From Labrenzia sp. THAF82 (lineage in GTDB: Bacteria > Pseudomonadota > Alphaproteobacteria > Rhizobiales > Stappiaceae), in contig NZ_CP045354.1 of the NCBI RefSeq assembly GCF_009363435.1, positions 2,632,501 through 2,696,500 on the forward strand: DNA of 64,000 nt, in the 5' to 3' direction. This document shows, one piece after another, positions 17,968-27,335 of the stretch (positions within the stretch are counted from its first letter, which is position 1; each line of letters starts with the position of its first letter). The translations under genes were made by a program, and so were the position numbers. The notes under the pieces are model-generated. The model worked only from the letters and a program-made list of their open reading frames with translations, was not told where the DNA came from and did no database searches.

Positions 17968-19440
17968 ATGTCGATAAGTCGGAAGATTGCCATGACGGGC
18001 GCATTTGTGTGTTTCGTTATCGGTACCAGTGCTGTCTATGGAGAGGAGCACCAGAGCGGAAGCGATCGGCCTTTGTGTGGTCCGCACCGGGCTACCATAC
18101 TTGACCTTGCCGATCGCATCATTTCAGACCGCCCACAGGCCAAAAGGTTTTCACAACGGCATTTTGGAACTGCAGCCAGCTATTTGAAGCTGCGCTACGA
18201 CGACCTGGACTTTGCTTCTGGTCTGGACCTGATGGATCGCGTTCAGGGCGGTACTCAACGCCAGGCTCATGGCCTGAAGGACGTACGGTTAGCCTTTGCG
18301 ATCTCAAAACTGGGCGTGGTTGAAGGCTTGAAAACGGATGACCGACCAGCTGTCGAGATCTTTGCTGATTTCTCGCCCATCGTTATGCGGCAAATTCTGC
18401 TGGCGGATGCTGGCGCAACCTTCCTCGAACTGCTGGCGGCAGTGCGGAGCAGCCCTGACCTGGTCAAAGGCTTTGACGCCCGGTATTTCAATGGACTTGG
18501 CATTCACAATTGGGTTGTCGACCAAAGCGATGACTTCAAATTGACATTGGCCCGAAACGCGGAAGCGGCCGGAGAATTGGGTGTTGCTGCCATGGTCCTG
18601 GGTTCGCGCCAGGACTTGTCAGCTTATGATGCTTTGCTTGAGCGGCACCAGGAACAAAACCTGGCGAAGATGGCGGGACCGGACAAGCTTTCGATCTATC
18701 TTGCTTCGGTTAACAATCAAATTGCTCCGGTTCCTGTTCCCGGAGACGATGAGGAAAGCCGTCAACGCCGTGCGCGCTATCATGAAATACTGCGAGCTTC
18801 TTTCCAGATGGGGGGAATGGCGTGGCTGAGCATTCTTTTCAATCAGACAGGGGCCGAGGGCCCGATTGCTGATGCATCGCGTGACTTTCTTGCTGAAATC
18901 GAAGCCGGACGTCTGAAGCCAAGAACTGAACTCGATCCTGCCTGGGTCTATCTTTACGGGCGTTTGTCCGAGGAATTGGGCGATGAAAACCTGAACCAGC
19001 AGATGACAGGATTTAGCTTGGGAAAAACTGTCCGCCACTATGCGGATACGGCGCAAACCACCTTGAATTGGATGATTGCGCGGCAGGCTATGGTCGCCTA
19101 TCTGATCGAAACTGATACTGGTCTTCCATCGCGACCTTCAGCATTGCCGCCCGATTTCGATTGGGAGGCATGGACTGCGGCAGCGTCGGCTCTTCGAAGT
19201 GACAAAGACGATCTGCCTCTGGGCGTCGATCGAACCATTTTCCTGGAACTGCTGCTTGCTAAGGGAGATGTGACGCAAGCAGTGGAGTTGGCGAACAAGT
19301 TTTTGCCACCAACGGATCGGCTCTGGTTCTACCGTGATGTCATGATCCGGCTCGACCATCTTTGTGAAGGGTACACGGTTTTTCCAGGCGCTGAGTTGAG
19401 CATGGGCGGCGACATTCTTTACCGCTTTGATGGGAAGTAA
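17968..19440 (+). CDS. Exported protein of unknown function
   Basis: 490-residue protein that I do not recognise. It begins with a signal-peptide-like segment (MSISRKIAMTGAFVCFVIGTSAVYG). The mature part is soluble and rich in alpha-helix-forming residues (for example 'AFAISKLGVVEGLKTDD', 'ITKAMEL'-like repeats are not clear), which suggests helical repeats, but no named domain can be claimed. Two Cys occur near the ends of the mature protein ('RPLCGPH' and 'LDHLCEG'), possibly a disulfide. GGAGG lies 9 nt before the ATG. It stands alone: the ABC operon ends 299 bp before it and the next gene is convergent. Confidence 0.7.
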   Translation: MSISRKIAMTGAFVCFVIGTSAVYGEEHQSGSDRPLCGPHRATILDLADRIISDRPQAKRFSQRHFGTAASYLKLRYDDLDFASGLDLMDRVQGGTQRQAHGLKDVRLAFAISKLGVVEGLKTDDRPAVEIFADFSPIVMRQILLADAGATFLELLAAVRSSPDLVKGFDARYFNGLGIHNWVVDQSDDFKLTLARNAEAAGELGVAAMVLGSRQDLSAYDALLERHQEQNLAKMAGPDKLSIYLASVNNQIAPVPVPGDDEESRQRRARYHEILRASFQMGGMAWLSILFNQTGAEGPIADASRDFLAEIEAGRLKPRTELDPAWVYLYGRLSEELGDENLNQQMTGFSLGKTVRHYADTAQTTLNWMIARQAMVAYLIETDTGLPSRPSALPPDFDWEAWTAAASALRSDKDDLPLGVDRTIFLELLLAKGDVTQAVELANKFLPPTDRLWFYRDVMIRLDHLCEGYTVFPGAELSMGGDILYRFDGK

Positions 19441-19642
19441 GTTTTCGGGTCTGGCTTTGGCGTCCAGTTCGCCAGATCCGCAAACGAGGCCTTTGAGAAG
19501 AAGCAAAGGCGAAAGAACTGAAGGACTTTCCGAATATCAGTGCTGGGCTTAACAGGGGCACTGGGCTTCGGCCAACGGCTTGAATCCAAGTGCAACCCTT
19601 GAAAACCGGCAATCTGCCGACGTGTCGTTCTACCCGGATGCA

Positions 19643-20641
19643 TCAACAGTAGCGTTCAGGCCCGTTCCACTGGTCAACTGAATACCGGTCACCATGTGCC
19701 CAGCCCACAGGCAGAACGGCTTCGATGCGTTCAAGATCCGCATCTGAAAGGACCAGATCTGCTCCGGAGATGCATTCGCGCAAGTGGCTCACCGAGCGGG
19801 TGCCCGGAATTGGGATCACATGAGGCCCGCGGCTGAGCAGCCACGCATTGGCCAGCCCTGCAGCGGTCGTACCCATTTCAGCTGCAAGCTTTCGGAAGCC
19901 TTCGGTAAGACGCAGGTTCTCGGTCAGGTTCGGTTCCATAAAACGTGGGTTCCCGCCGAGAAAGGGCAAGTTCGCAAGCGCTTCGCGCGAGATCGGATTG
20001 TCGGTCAGGAGCGAACGGCCGACAGGCGAGAAGGCCACCATGGCAACACCAAGTTCGGCGCAAGCCTGCACAAGCCCAAGATCGGGGAACCGCGTGGAGA
20101 GCGAGTATTCCGATTGGACTGCTGCGACTGGAAAGGCTTTCATGGCGCGGCGCAGTGTCGAAGGCGCGATTTCCGAAAGGCCGATCGCCCGGGTCTTGCC
20201 CTTTTCAACCAACCTTCCAAGGTTCGTTGCCGTTTCTTCCGGAGTGAAGCGCGTGTCGCGACGATGCGCGTAAAACAGATCAACGCAGTCGACCCCGAGC
20301 CGTTGCAACGACTTGTCAAGTTCAGCTTCAAGGTGCTCTGCGGAATTGTCGAAGACGCGATTGCCGTCTGGATCTCTGGTTATTGTGGCCTTTGTCGCGA
20401 TGACAAACTCGTCCCGCGCTGAGGGATTGGCCTTCAGGTAGGTTCCGATTGCGTTTTCCGATTTCCCCATGCCGTAAATATTTGCCGTATCCAAATGCGT
20501 AACACCCAACTCGCGACATGCATCCAGCACAGCATGGCTCTCGGCCTCGTTGGTTGGTCCATACATGTCGGAAAAGGACATGGCGCCATAGCCAATCGCG
20601 CCGACCTCAGGACCGTCGGCACCCAGTTTGCGTTTTTGCAT
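19643..20641 (-). CDS. Aldo/keto reductase
   Basis: 332-residue NADPH-dependent reductase of the AKR superfamily, a TIM-barrel enzyme. The catalytic tetrad is recognisable: Asp and Tyr in 'HLDTANIYGMGKSENAIG', Lys in 'IATKATI' and His in 'DLFYAHRRD'. The C-terminal NADP-binding part has 'IPIPGTRSVSHLREC'. It resembles the AKR11/13 group (YajO, pyridoxal-reductase-like). The ATG at 20641 is used because GAGGGA precedes it; the frame extends to 20704. It is separated from the TRAP operon upstream by a terminator-like hairpin, so it is probably transcribed alone. Confidence 0.9.
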   Translation of the reverse strand: MQKRKLGADGPEVGAIGYGAMSFSDMYGPTNEAESHAVLDACRELGVTHLDTANIYGMGKSENAIGTYLKANPSARDEFVIATKATITRDPDGNRVFDNSAEHLEAELDKSLQRLGVDCVDLFYAHRRDTRFTPEETATNLGRLVEKGKTRAIGLSEIAPSTLRRAMKAFPVAAVQSEYSLSTRFPDLGLVQACAELGVAMVAFSPVGRSLLTDNPISREALANLPFLGGNPRFMEPNLTENLRLTEGFRKLAAEMGTTAAGLANAWLLSRGPHVIPIPGTRSVSHLRECISGADLVLSDADLERIEAVLPVGWAHGDRYSVDQWNGPERYC

Positions 20642-20863
20642 ATGTCCCTCTGAGTGTTGGGGAAGTTGGAGAGTTCTTTCGGAATTCATTGTTTTAGTGC
20701 CCAAAGGCGTTGAAGTCCAAGGGCAGAGTTTTTTCAGTGAAGCCGCCGATCACGCAATAAGCTGTTGGGAACATGCTGACGCCAGCGAACTAGGGCTCCC
20801 AAAGAGATGGTTTGCCAGGTTCCTCCATCAGGAAATCAACGGCTAGCGACTATCGTCAAAAGC

Positions 20864-20893
20864 AAAGGCCACCTGCTGATGCGGGTGGCCTTT
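20864..20893 (-). terminator. Intrinsic terminator of the DctPQM operon
   Basis: Ten-bp perfect stem AAAGGCCACC / GGTGGCCTTT, with further pairing in the loop, 31 bp beyond the dctM-type stop. On the minus strand it is followed by TTTGCTTTTG, consistent with Rho-independent termination. Confidence 0.7.
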
Positions 20894-20923
20894 CTCTTTA
20901 GCCAGCACTTGGCGCAATCGGGA

Positions 20924-22234
20924 TCAGCCAGGCCCCTGACGGATGTTTGCTGGAAGCCAGGTGGCAATTTCCGGGAAGGCGATCAAAACGAAGACCATCA
21001 GGACCATGATCAGGAACATCGGGATACTGGCCCGGGCGATGAAACCCATCTCGTGATGTGTCATGCCCTGAAGGACGAACAGATTGAACCCGATCGGCGG
21101 TGTGATCTGAGCCATTTCGACCACCACGACAATGAAAATACCGAACCAGATCAGATCAATCCCGGCCTGGCGGACCATGGTCTCGACCACGGCCATGGTC
21201 AGCACCACTGAGGAAATGCCATCGAGGAACATTCCCAGGATGATGTAGAAGACCAGAAGCGCCATCAAAAGTTCGAACCGGGACAGTTCCATTTGTGCGA
21301 TCAGGTCGGCCAGGCCGCGCGGCAAGCCCGTGAAACCCATGGACAGTGACAGGAAGGCGGCACCGGCCAGGATCAGGGCGATCATCGCCGATGTTCTGGT
21401 TGCCCCCATCAGGCTTTCGGCAAAGGTCTTCCAGCTCAGCGACCCTTGGCTGGCGGCCAGGAGCAGGCTGCCGATAACGCCGAAGGCCGCTGCCTCTGTC
21501 GCTGTGGCAAAGCCCAGGTACATGGACCCGATCACCAGAAGTATGAGCAGGATGACCGGGATCAGAAAGCGGGAATTCTGAATTCTTTTCGCAAAACTCA
21601 TCTTGGGTTCCGGTGCCGGATCCCAGTTTTTCGACACCTTCGACATGATCGCCACGTAAGCCATGAACATGGAGGCGAGCACGAGACCCGGCAAAATGCC
21701 TGCAAAGAAGAGTTTTGAGATGGATTCGTTGATCGTTACGCCGTAGACGATCAGTGTCAGCGAGGGTGGGATCATCAGCCCCAGCGTAGCTGCACCGGCA
21801 AGCGTGCCAATCACCATGTTCTCGGGATAATTGCGTTTTCTGAGTTCGGGGATCGACATCTTGCCGACAGTCGTCAACGTGGCTGCGCTGGACCCCGATA
21901 CCGCGGCAAAGACAGTGCAACCGACAATGTTGGTGTGCACAAGGCCACCGGGCAGTCCTGCCATCCAGGGGCTCAAGCCACGGAACATGTCTTCAGATAG
22001 CCGCGTTCGGTAAAGGATTTCACCCATCCAGATAAAGAGCGGCAAGGCGGTCAGCGTCCAGCTTGAGGACGAAGACCAGATCGTGGTCAGCATCACGTCA
22101 CCCACGGGGCGGGTGGTGAAGAGCTCCATGCCGACCCAGGCAACGCCCATAAGCGCCAGACCGATCCAGACACCGCTGCCCAGAAGCAGGAGAAGTACGA
22201 AGATAAACAGGATGATGATCGAGAAGTCTTCCAT
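20924..22234 (-). CDS. TRAP transporter large permease subunit (DctM type)
   Basis: 436-residue integral membrane protein with about twelve hydrophobic segments. Family motifs include 'GSSAATLTTVGKMSIPEL', 'GAATLGLMIPPSLTLIVYGVTINESISKLFFAGILPG' and 'ITPPIGFNLFVLQG' near the end. The ATG at 22234 is taken because the stop of the small subunit lies at 22239 and the protein then starts directly with the first helix; the frame is open to 22294. With the DctQ and DctP genes upstream it forms a complete tripartite sodium-driven importer. Confidence 0.93.
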   Translation of the reverse strand: MEDFSIIILFIFVLLLLLGSGVWIGLALMGVAWVGMELFTTRPVGDVMLTTIWSSSSSWTLTALPLFIWMGEILYRTRLSEDMFRGLSPWMAGLPGGLVHTNIVGCTVFAAVSGSSAATLTTVGKMSIPELRKRNYPENMVIGTLAGAATLGLMIPPSLTLIVYGVTINESISKLFFAGILPGLVLASMFMAYVAIMSKVSKNWDPAPEPKMSFAKRIQNSRFLIPVILLILLVIGSMYLGFATATEAAAFGVIGSLLLAASQGSLSWKTFAESLMGATRTSAMIALILAGAAFLSLSMGFTGLPRGLADLIAQMELSRFELLMALLVFYIILGMFLDGISSVVLTMAVVETMVRQAGIDLIWFGIFIVVVVEMAQITPPIGFNLFVLQGMTHHEMGFIARASIPMFLIMVLMVFVLIAFPEIATWLPANIRQGPG

Positions 22235-22238
22235 GGCC

Positions 22239-22772
22239 TTACTCCCCGAAACTCTGGTCGACCAGATCGCGCTTGATCCGGTGTTTGCCGTCAAACAGCA
22301 GATGAATGAGATGATCGGTCAGGGCTATCGCCATGATAATTGCACCGGCCAGCATGAAGGATTGCGGGATCCATAGGGGAGTGCGGTCCTGACCCTGGCT
22401 GATGTCGTTGATCATGATGGAGAAATTGACGAACCGCCAACCGAACCAGACGAAATACCACATCACCAGCGCGCCGATTGCGAAGCACCACACGTCGATC
22501 CATCGCGCAACAGTCGGCGGAACCGCGTTCAAGAGGATCGAGACGCGGATATGGCTGCCGCGGTTGAGAGCGTTTGCGAAAGCCAGGAAAGAGGCTGCCG
22601 CCATGAAGTAACCTGCATATTCCGGAATGCCCGGCGCCACTTCGCCAATCCAGCGGGCAAGCATCTGCAGGACGATCAGGACGAGGATCGCAATAAGGCA
22701 TAAGGCGGCGAGCACGCCGGATGCTAGATAGAGAAAGTCGAGACCGGTCCGAAGTTTCCTGAGCGCTGTCAT
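22239..22772 (-). CDS. TRAP transporter small permease subunit (DctQ type)
   Basis: 177-residue membrane protein with four hydrophobic segments, the expected size and topology of DctQ. A Trp-rich 'AGYFMAAASFLAFANALNRGSHIRV' segment is typical: the family usually has 'LG.A.A.R.G.HI.V'. It lies between DctP and DctM genes, 4 bp before DctM, and is needed to assemble the large permease and interact with the binding protein. Confidence 0.9.
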   Translation of the reverse strand: MTALRKLRTGLDFLYLASGVLAALCLIAILVLIVLQMLARWIGEVAPGIPEYAGYFMAAASFLAFANALNRGSHIRVSILLNAVPPTVARWIDVWCFAIGALVMWYFVWFGWRFVNFSIMINDISQGQDRTPLWIPQSFMLAGAIIMAIALTDHLIHLLFDGKHRIKRDLVDQSFGE

Positions 22773-22876
22773 AACGTCCCCAATAGGTTCTTTTCATAAC
22801 CTTCCACGAACACCCGCCAAGACCCCGGCAGGTGCCCGGGCTCTCAGAGGTTGTCCGAAGAGGCATTTTCAGGAAC

Positions 22877-22903
22877 AGCGGACGGCCAGTCGGGCCGTCC
22901 GCT
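22877..22903 (-). terminator. Stable hairpin between dctP-type and dctQ-type genes
   Basis: Eleven-bp perfect stem AGCGGACGGCC / GGCCGTCCGCT with a 5-nt loop, 9 bp after the binding-protein stop. No T run follows on the minus strand, so it is more likely an RNA 3'-end stabiliser or partial attenuator that favours binding-protein expression than a full terminator. Confidence 0.55.
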
Positions 22904-22911
22904 AGGTGGCG

Positions 22912-23892
22912 TTACTGCATCGATTTGAAGGATTCGACGATGGCTGCGCCGTCATCTCCGGCAGCTTCCAGCCATTCGTTGGTCATGGTGACACCGATGT
23001 CCTTCAATTCGCCAACCATTTGGTCAGAAGCCGGTCCAACCGTCATGCCGCCGTCGCGCAAGCCTTGCAACGTGAAACCGGTATACTCTTTCGAACGCCA
23101 GTTGCCCGCATATTCGGCCATTTGTGCACAAGCGCGGATGACATTCTTGTTCTGATCCGAAACACCGTCCCAAACCCCTGAATTGACCATCACGTAGTTG
23201 CGTGGCAACCAGGCATCCACTTCATAGAAATAGTTCAGGGATTCCCATACCTTACGGTCATAACCTGTGGAACCGGATGAGACCATGGAATCCGCAACGC
23301 CAGTAGCGAATGCCTGACTGATTTCAGCTGCCTCGATCGTGACCGGCAACATGCCTGTCAATTCGGCAAGCCGTGATGTCGCGTTGTTGTAGCTGCGGAA
23401 CTTGATGCCTTTCATATCTGCGACCGAGTTGACTTCGTTCTTGAAGTAAAGGCCCTGCGGTGGCCACGGCACGGCATAGAGAAGCGTCAGGTTCTGGTCG
23501 GCCAGAACTTTTTCAATGGTTGGCTTTGCAGCTTTCCAGAGCTTTTCGCTGTCGTCGAACGAGGTGGCGAGGAACGGGATTGAATCAAAGCCGAATAGAG
23601 CGTTTTCGTTCTGGTGGCCGGAAAGCAGACGTTCGCCGATCGGAACCTGACCGGTCTGGATCGCGCGCTTGATCTGCGCGCCGGGGAATAGTGACCCGGA
23701 CGGGTGCGTCACAATTTCGATTTCACCACCGGTGCCGGTAGTCACGCATTTGGCAAATTCAGCGCCGGTTGCGGAGTGGAAGTTGCTTGCCGAATATGCC
23801 ATCGGCATATCCCATTTTTCTGCAGCCAACGCCGGCAGTGTGCTTGCAGCGACCAATGCTGTCGTCGTGAGTACCTTTGTCAATAATTTCAT
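22912..23892 (-). CDS. TRAP transporter solute-binding protein (DctP family)
   Basis: 326-residue periplasmic binding protein with a clean signal peptide (MKLLTKVLTTTALVAASTLPALA). DctP-family features include 'IVTHPSGSLFPGAQIKRAIQTGQV', 'LKFRSYNNATSRLAELTG' type segment ('MKGIKFRSYNN', whose Arg commonly binds a ligand carboxylate) and 'ATGVADSMVSSGSTG'. It presumably delivers an amino-acid-like or carboxylate solute for the racemase and dehydrogenase encoded upstream in the same operon. The frame continues far upstream, but the ATG at 23892 with GGGAGC before it fits the signal peptide. Confidence 0.92.
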   Translation of the reverse strand: MKLLTKVLTTTALVAASTLPALAAEKWDMPMAYSASNFHSATGAEFAKCVTTGTGGEIEIVTHPSGSLFPGAQIKRAIQTGQVPIGERLLSGHQNENALFGFDSIPFLATSFDDSEKLWKAAKPTIEKVLADQNLTLLYAVPWPPQGLYFKNEVNSVADMKGIKFRSYNNATSRLAELTGMLPVTIEAAEISQAFATGVADSMVSSGSTGYDRKVWESLNYFYEVDAWLPRNYVMVNSGVWDGVSDQNKNVIRACAQMAEYAGNWRSKEYTGFTLQGLRDGGMTVGPASDQMVGELKDIGVTMTNEWLEAAGDDGAAIVESFKSMQ

Positions 23893-23942
23893 TTTAGTGC
23901 TCCCTTCTGGTTGGGTTTGCAGCCGGTTCCTGCTTGCTGTGC

Positions 23943-25187
23943 TTATTGTTGGAACCGTGCAGCGGAAAATGGCGAAAGATCGAGATTTGTTTTTTTTGCC
24001 GAGATCATTTGCGCCAAAAGACGGCCGGTTTTTGGTCCTCCTGTCAAACCGATATGATGATGTCCGAAGCCGAGCCAGGCACCTTTGACACCTGGTACGG
24101 GGCCGATTGCCGGAATGGAATCCGAAGGGGCAGGGCGATGCCCCATCCATTCCACCTCCCTTTTCCATGTAAGACCAGGCATTGCCGCACGGATATTGCG
24201 TTTCAACAATTCGATGGGCGCTTTGGAAGGTGATGCTTCCAGGCCGCCGAATTCGACAACACCTGCCAATCTGATCCGCCCCTCCATGGGCGTGATGACG
24301 AACTTGCCGCTGGCGACCATCACAGGTGAGCGCGGCATGAAATTAGGCTCCCAAAGTTCCAGATGGTATCCGCGTTCGCTTTCCAGGGGAACATTGAGAC
24401 CAAGTTGATCTGCCAATGGTTTCGACCAGGCTCCGGTCGCAATCAGAATGTCGTCCGCTTCGATCGGCCCACTGCTTGTCTCCAGCGAAGGCGGACCGTC
24501 TCCATTCCGGTTGATCCGGTGCACCTCCGCCTGAATGAATTCTGCGCCGTTGGCGACCGCGTGAGCTGCAAGAGCCTTGACGTATCTGCCGGGATCCGTG
24601 ATGCGGCCATGATTTGTGAGCTTGGCAGCAAACTCTATGTCGGGCGAATAGCCACTGTCATAGTCAGCAAGGGCGGGACCCTCCAGCTCTTCCCACTCAA
24701 AGCCACAGTCGGCCCTGATTGACCAGCCGAAAGCATCTTCTTCATAGTGCGCTCGGTCCCGGTAGAGAAAGAGGTAGTCCGCGGGCACGATAAAGTGCTC
24801 CGCGCCGGTTCCGGCTGCGAGAGCCTGATGTTCGGCGAGGCTATCGCCGACGATCTCGCCCACCGCCTTGGCGATCCGTTTCACATCCCGTTCGTTGGCA
24901 TGGGACAGGTATTTGGTCAGCCATGGCAGGAGCTTTGGCAGATATGCCCATTTCAGGAACAGCGGCATATCGGGCGAAAACAGCATTCGCGGTGCTTTGC
25001 GCAGCAAGCCCGGGACTGTAACCGGCACCATTGAACAGGAGGCGAGTACACCCCCATTGCCGTGGCTGGCTCCTTCTCCGGGAGCTGCCTTGTCGATCAG
25101 GATGACTTTGTGTCCCTCACGCTGCATCCAGATCGCGGTTGAAACGCCAACAATTCCGGCACCTACAATGGCGATTGTTTTGGTCAT
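23943..25187 (-). CDS. FAD-dependent oxidoreductase, D-amino-acid dehydrogenase (DadA) family
   Basis: 414-residue flavoenzyme. The FAD-binding GxGxxG is at residues 8-13 ('[25 protein letters not shown]'), '[10 protein letters not shown]' is a DadA-family hallmark, and the C-terminal FAD segment is '[16 protein letters not shown]'. Family members oxidise D-amino acids or cyclic imino acids to the 2-oxo or imino form and pass electrons to the respiratory chain. The start overlaps the stop of the enolase-superfamily gene by 4 nt, a sign that racemase and dehydrogenase act together. The exact substrate (for example a D-amino acid or hydroxyproline isomer) cannot be fixed. Confidence 0.88.
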   Translation of the reverse strand: MTKTIAIVGAGIVGVSTAIWMQREGHKVILIDKAAPGEGASHGNGGVLASCSMVPVTVPGLLRKAPRMLFSPDMPLFLKWAYLPKLLPWLTKYLSHANERDVKRIAKAVGEIVGDSLAEHQALAAGTGAEHFIVPADYLFLYRDRAHYEEDAFGWSIRADCGFEWEELEGPALADYDSGYSPDIEFAAKLTNHGRITDPGRYVKALAAHAVANGAEFIQAEVHRINRNGDGPPSLETSSGPIEADDILIATGAWSKPLADQLGLNVPLESERGYHLELWEPNFMPRSPVMVASGKFVITPMEGRIRLAGVVEFGGLEASPSKAPIELLKRNIRAAMPGLTWKREVEWMGHRPAPSDSIPAIGPVPGVKGAWLGFGHHHIGLTGGPKTGRLLAQMISAKKTNLDLSPFSAARFQQ

Positions 25188-26311
25188 GCAGCCACCTTGG
25201 TCACGGCAGCGTGGTTCAGGCGGTCGATGTCCGGTTTTATGCCAAGGCCCGGATCATTCGGTACGATGACCTGCCCATCCTTAACCGGGAATGGCGTTTC
25301 GAGGATGTCCTGCTTCAGAAAATACCGAGCCTGGTAGAATTCGCAGCCAAGCGTGATTTCCGGTGTCGCGGCAATCATGTGTGTACCGGCAAGGTGAGCC
25401 AGTCCAGCCTCGAACATGTCGCCGCCATAGGCTGACAGCCCATTGGCTGCCGCCATTTTTGCTACTTCCTGTGCCCGGGACAAACTTCCGGCCTTCATCG
25501 CCTTAATTGAGACGCCATCACAAATGCCTTCCTGGATGGCCCGCGTCATGTCTTCGGGGCCAAAGACGGATTCGTCCGCCAAAAGCGGCACTTTCAGCAT
25601 CTCGCGCAGCCGCGCCATCATCGCAAATTGAGTGTGACGCACCGGCTGTTCGATGAAGTCCGGCTCAAATTCGGCAATATCTGCGACACGGGAGGGAGCT
25701 TCATCGATCGACAGGCCTTGATTGAAATCGACCCTGACACTCAGTGTCGGGTAGTCCTTGGCAAGGGCGTTGAGCCGCATGGTGTCAAAGGCATGATCCT
25801 TAAAGCCGGCCTTCAGTTTCACGATGCCGACACCGTCTTCCACCAATCGGTCCAACAGGCGCCGGTCGTTGTCGAAGTCCGGGTCAGCGATTGAAACCGA
25901 CAAAGGAATCGTGTCGCGGCACTTGCCGCCCAATAGTGCCCAGGCCGGGGTGTTGAGAATTTGTCCTGTCAGGTCAAGCAAGGCTGTATCAACAGCCGTT
26001 TTTGCTTCTGTTGCGTGCGCGACGGCGCGTGCGGCATCGCCCATAATTGCGGCCCGGTCGCCAATTCTTCTTCCCACGACCAGCGGACGTATATATCGGT
26101 CGAGTGCTGCAAAGCTTGCTTCGGGTGAGCCGGTGAAGACCGACCAGGGGGATGCTTCGCCCCAGCCAACGTGCCCCCCTTCGCTCGTGAGGGATACGAC
26201 AATGATCTCACAGGCACCTTCCACCGTTCCGATCCCATGGTCGCGGCGCGACAGGACTGGAAGCGACAGATGCCAAAGCTTCATCGCCGTGATCTTCTGA
26301 TCAAGATCCAT
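25184..26311 (-). CDS. Enolase superfamily protein, muconate-lactonizing/racemase subgroup
   Basis: 375-residue enzyme of the mandelate racemase/muconate lactonizing superfamily. The N-terminal capping domain is followed by the barrel with the KxK motif in 'IVKLKAGF', metal ligands Asp in 'RVDFNQG', Glu in 'FIEQPV' and Asp in 'LADESVF', and the opposing Lys in 'SIKAMKAG'. Two Lys bases on opposite faces indicate 1,1-proton transfer (racemase/epimerase), cycloisomerisation or syn-dehydration. The ATG at 26311 has AGGGGA upstream. It is the first gene of the racemase-dehydrogenase-TRAP operon and lies divergent from a LysR gene. Confidence 0.88.
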   Translation of the reverse strand: MDLDQKITAMKLWHLSLPVLSRRDHGIGTVEGACEIIVVSLTSEGGHVGWGEASPWSVFTGSPEASFAALDRYIRPLVVGRRIGDRAAIMGDAARAVAHATEAKTAVDTALLDLTGQILNTPAWALLGGKCRDTIPLSVSIADPDFDNDRRLLDRLVEDGVGIVKLKAGFKDHAFDTMRLNALAKDYPTLSVRVDFNQGLSIDEAPSRVADIAEFEPDFIEQPVRHTQFAMMARLREMLKVPLLADESVFGPEDMTRAIQEGICDGVSIKAMKAGSLSRAQEVAKMAAANGLSAYGGDMFEAGLAHLAGTHMIAATPEITLGCEFYQARYFLKQDILETPFPVKDGQVIVPNDPGLGIKPDIDRLNHAAVTKVAA

Positions 26312-26356
26312 CAAGTTCCCCTTCGATAGCGACAGTGACGCCTGATAATCATCATT

Positions 26357-26375
26357 TCAAATACAAAGACTTTGA
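26357..26375. promoter_or_regulatory. Candidate LysR operator between racemase and LysR genes
   Basis: TCAAA at 26357-26361 and TTTGA at 26371-26375 form an inverted repeat in the 109-bp divergent promoter region. The arms are short, so the call is tentative. Confidence 0.35.
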
Positions 26376-26420
26376 TGCTCCATCATTTTTTGTGATACAT
26401 GAGCGCAAAAGGATGCGCGT

Positions 26421-27335
26421 ATGGCTTTGAGATTTCGACAACTTCAGGCATTTCACGCCATCTTTGAAACCGGGACGGTGACAGGCGCTGCCGAGCAGTT
26501 GGGCATCTCCCAACCGGGTATTTCCAATCTGCTTGCCCAATTGGAGCGCCAAACCCGTTTGAAGCTCTTTGAACGGACCAAGGGCCGTCTCCAACCAACG
26601 CCGGTTGCCGATGTTCTGTTTCGCGAAGTCGACACGGTGGTTCGCGGCCTTGATCATGTCGGACAGGCGATCCACGACCTGCAAAACAAGCAGGCGGGCC
26701 AGCTTCAGGTGGCGGCACCACATCTTTTGTCGTTTGGATTCATGCCCGGTGAAATCGCCCGGTTTGCCGAGACGCGGCCTGATTTGCTCATTTCGTTCCA
26801 GTCTCAGTATTCGTCCAAGATCCAGGAATGGGTCATGGCCGGATTGTTCGAGATTGGCGTTTGTGAAATGCCTGTCTATCACGACACGCTTGCGCGGGAG
26901 GTGTTTCACTTCGAAACCCTCGCCGTTTTGCCGAAGGACCACGAGCTTGCGCGGTACCCCCGGCTCACGCCGGAATTGCTGGACAGTCAGCCGTTTATCG
27001 TCATGGGGCCGGAGCACATGACCCATCGGCGCACGCGGGAAGCTTTTGAAAGCCGCAACGCCGGTTGGCGGCCGCAAATTCATACCCACTTGTCGGAAAA
27101 CCTCCTGAGTTTCGTCAAGCAGGGGATGGGAGTGGCCCTGATCGATCCCTTCACGGTGCATTTCGACAAGGAGCCTGGTTACGTCACGCGGCCCTTTGAA
27201 CCAGCAATCATGCTCGACCTGGCCCTCATCACCTCGCGCAATCGTCCACTGACACCGGTTGCGCAGACGTTTCTGGCGCAACTGCGGGACAGTCTGGCGG
27301 CCTTTGCTGCCAAGACCCATCGGAACGGTGTCTAG
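26421..27335 (+). CDS. LysR family transcriptional regulator
   Basis: 304 residues. The HTH is 'FRQLQAFHAIFETGTVTGAAEQLGISQPGISNLLAQLERQTRLKLFERTKGRLQPT', and a full substrate-binding domain follows ('GQLQVAAPHLLSFGFMPGEIARFAETRPDL'). It lies divergent from the racemase-DadA-TRAP operon and is its probable regulator. Its stop overlaps the stop of the convergent thiamine-diphosphate enzyme gene by 4 bp. It resembles the group controlling D-amino-acid and opine catabolism (OccR/NocR-like), by general pattern only. Confidence 0.9.
   Translation: MALRFRQLQAFHAIFETGTVTGAAEQLGISQPGISNLLAQLERQTRLKLFERTKGRLQPTPVADVLFREVDTVVRGLDHVGQAIHDLQNKQAGQLQVAAPHLLSFGFMPGEIARFAETRPDLLISFQSQYSSKIQEWVMAGLFEIGVCEMPVYHDTLAREVFHFETLAVLPKDHELARYPRLTPELLDSQPFIVMGPEHMTHRRTREAFESRNAGWRPQIHTHLSENLLSFVKQGMGVALIDPFTVHFDKEPGYVTRPFEPAIMLDLALITSRNRPLTPVAQTFLAQLRDSLAAFAAKTHRNGV

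Noticed and set aside
25184..26311. Naming the enolase-superfamily enzyme a cis-3-hydroxyproline dehydratase
   Set aside because: The motif set allows it, but the characterised hydroxyproline clusters that I recall contain proline-racemase-family genes, none of which occurs here. Left at subgroup level.
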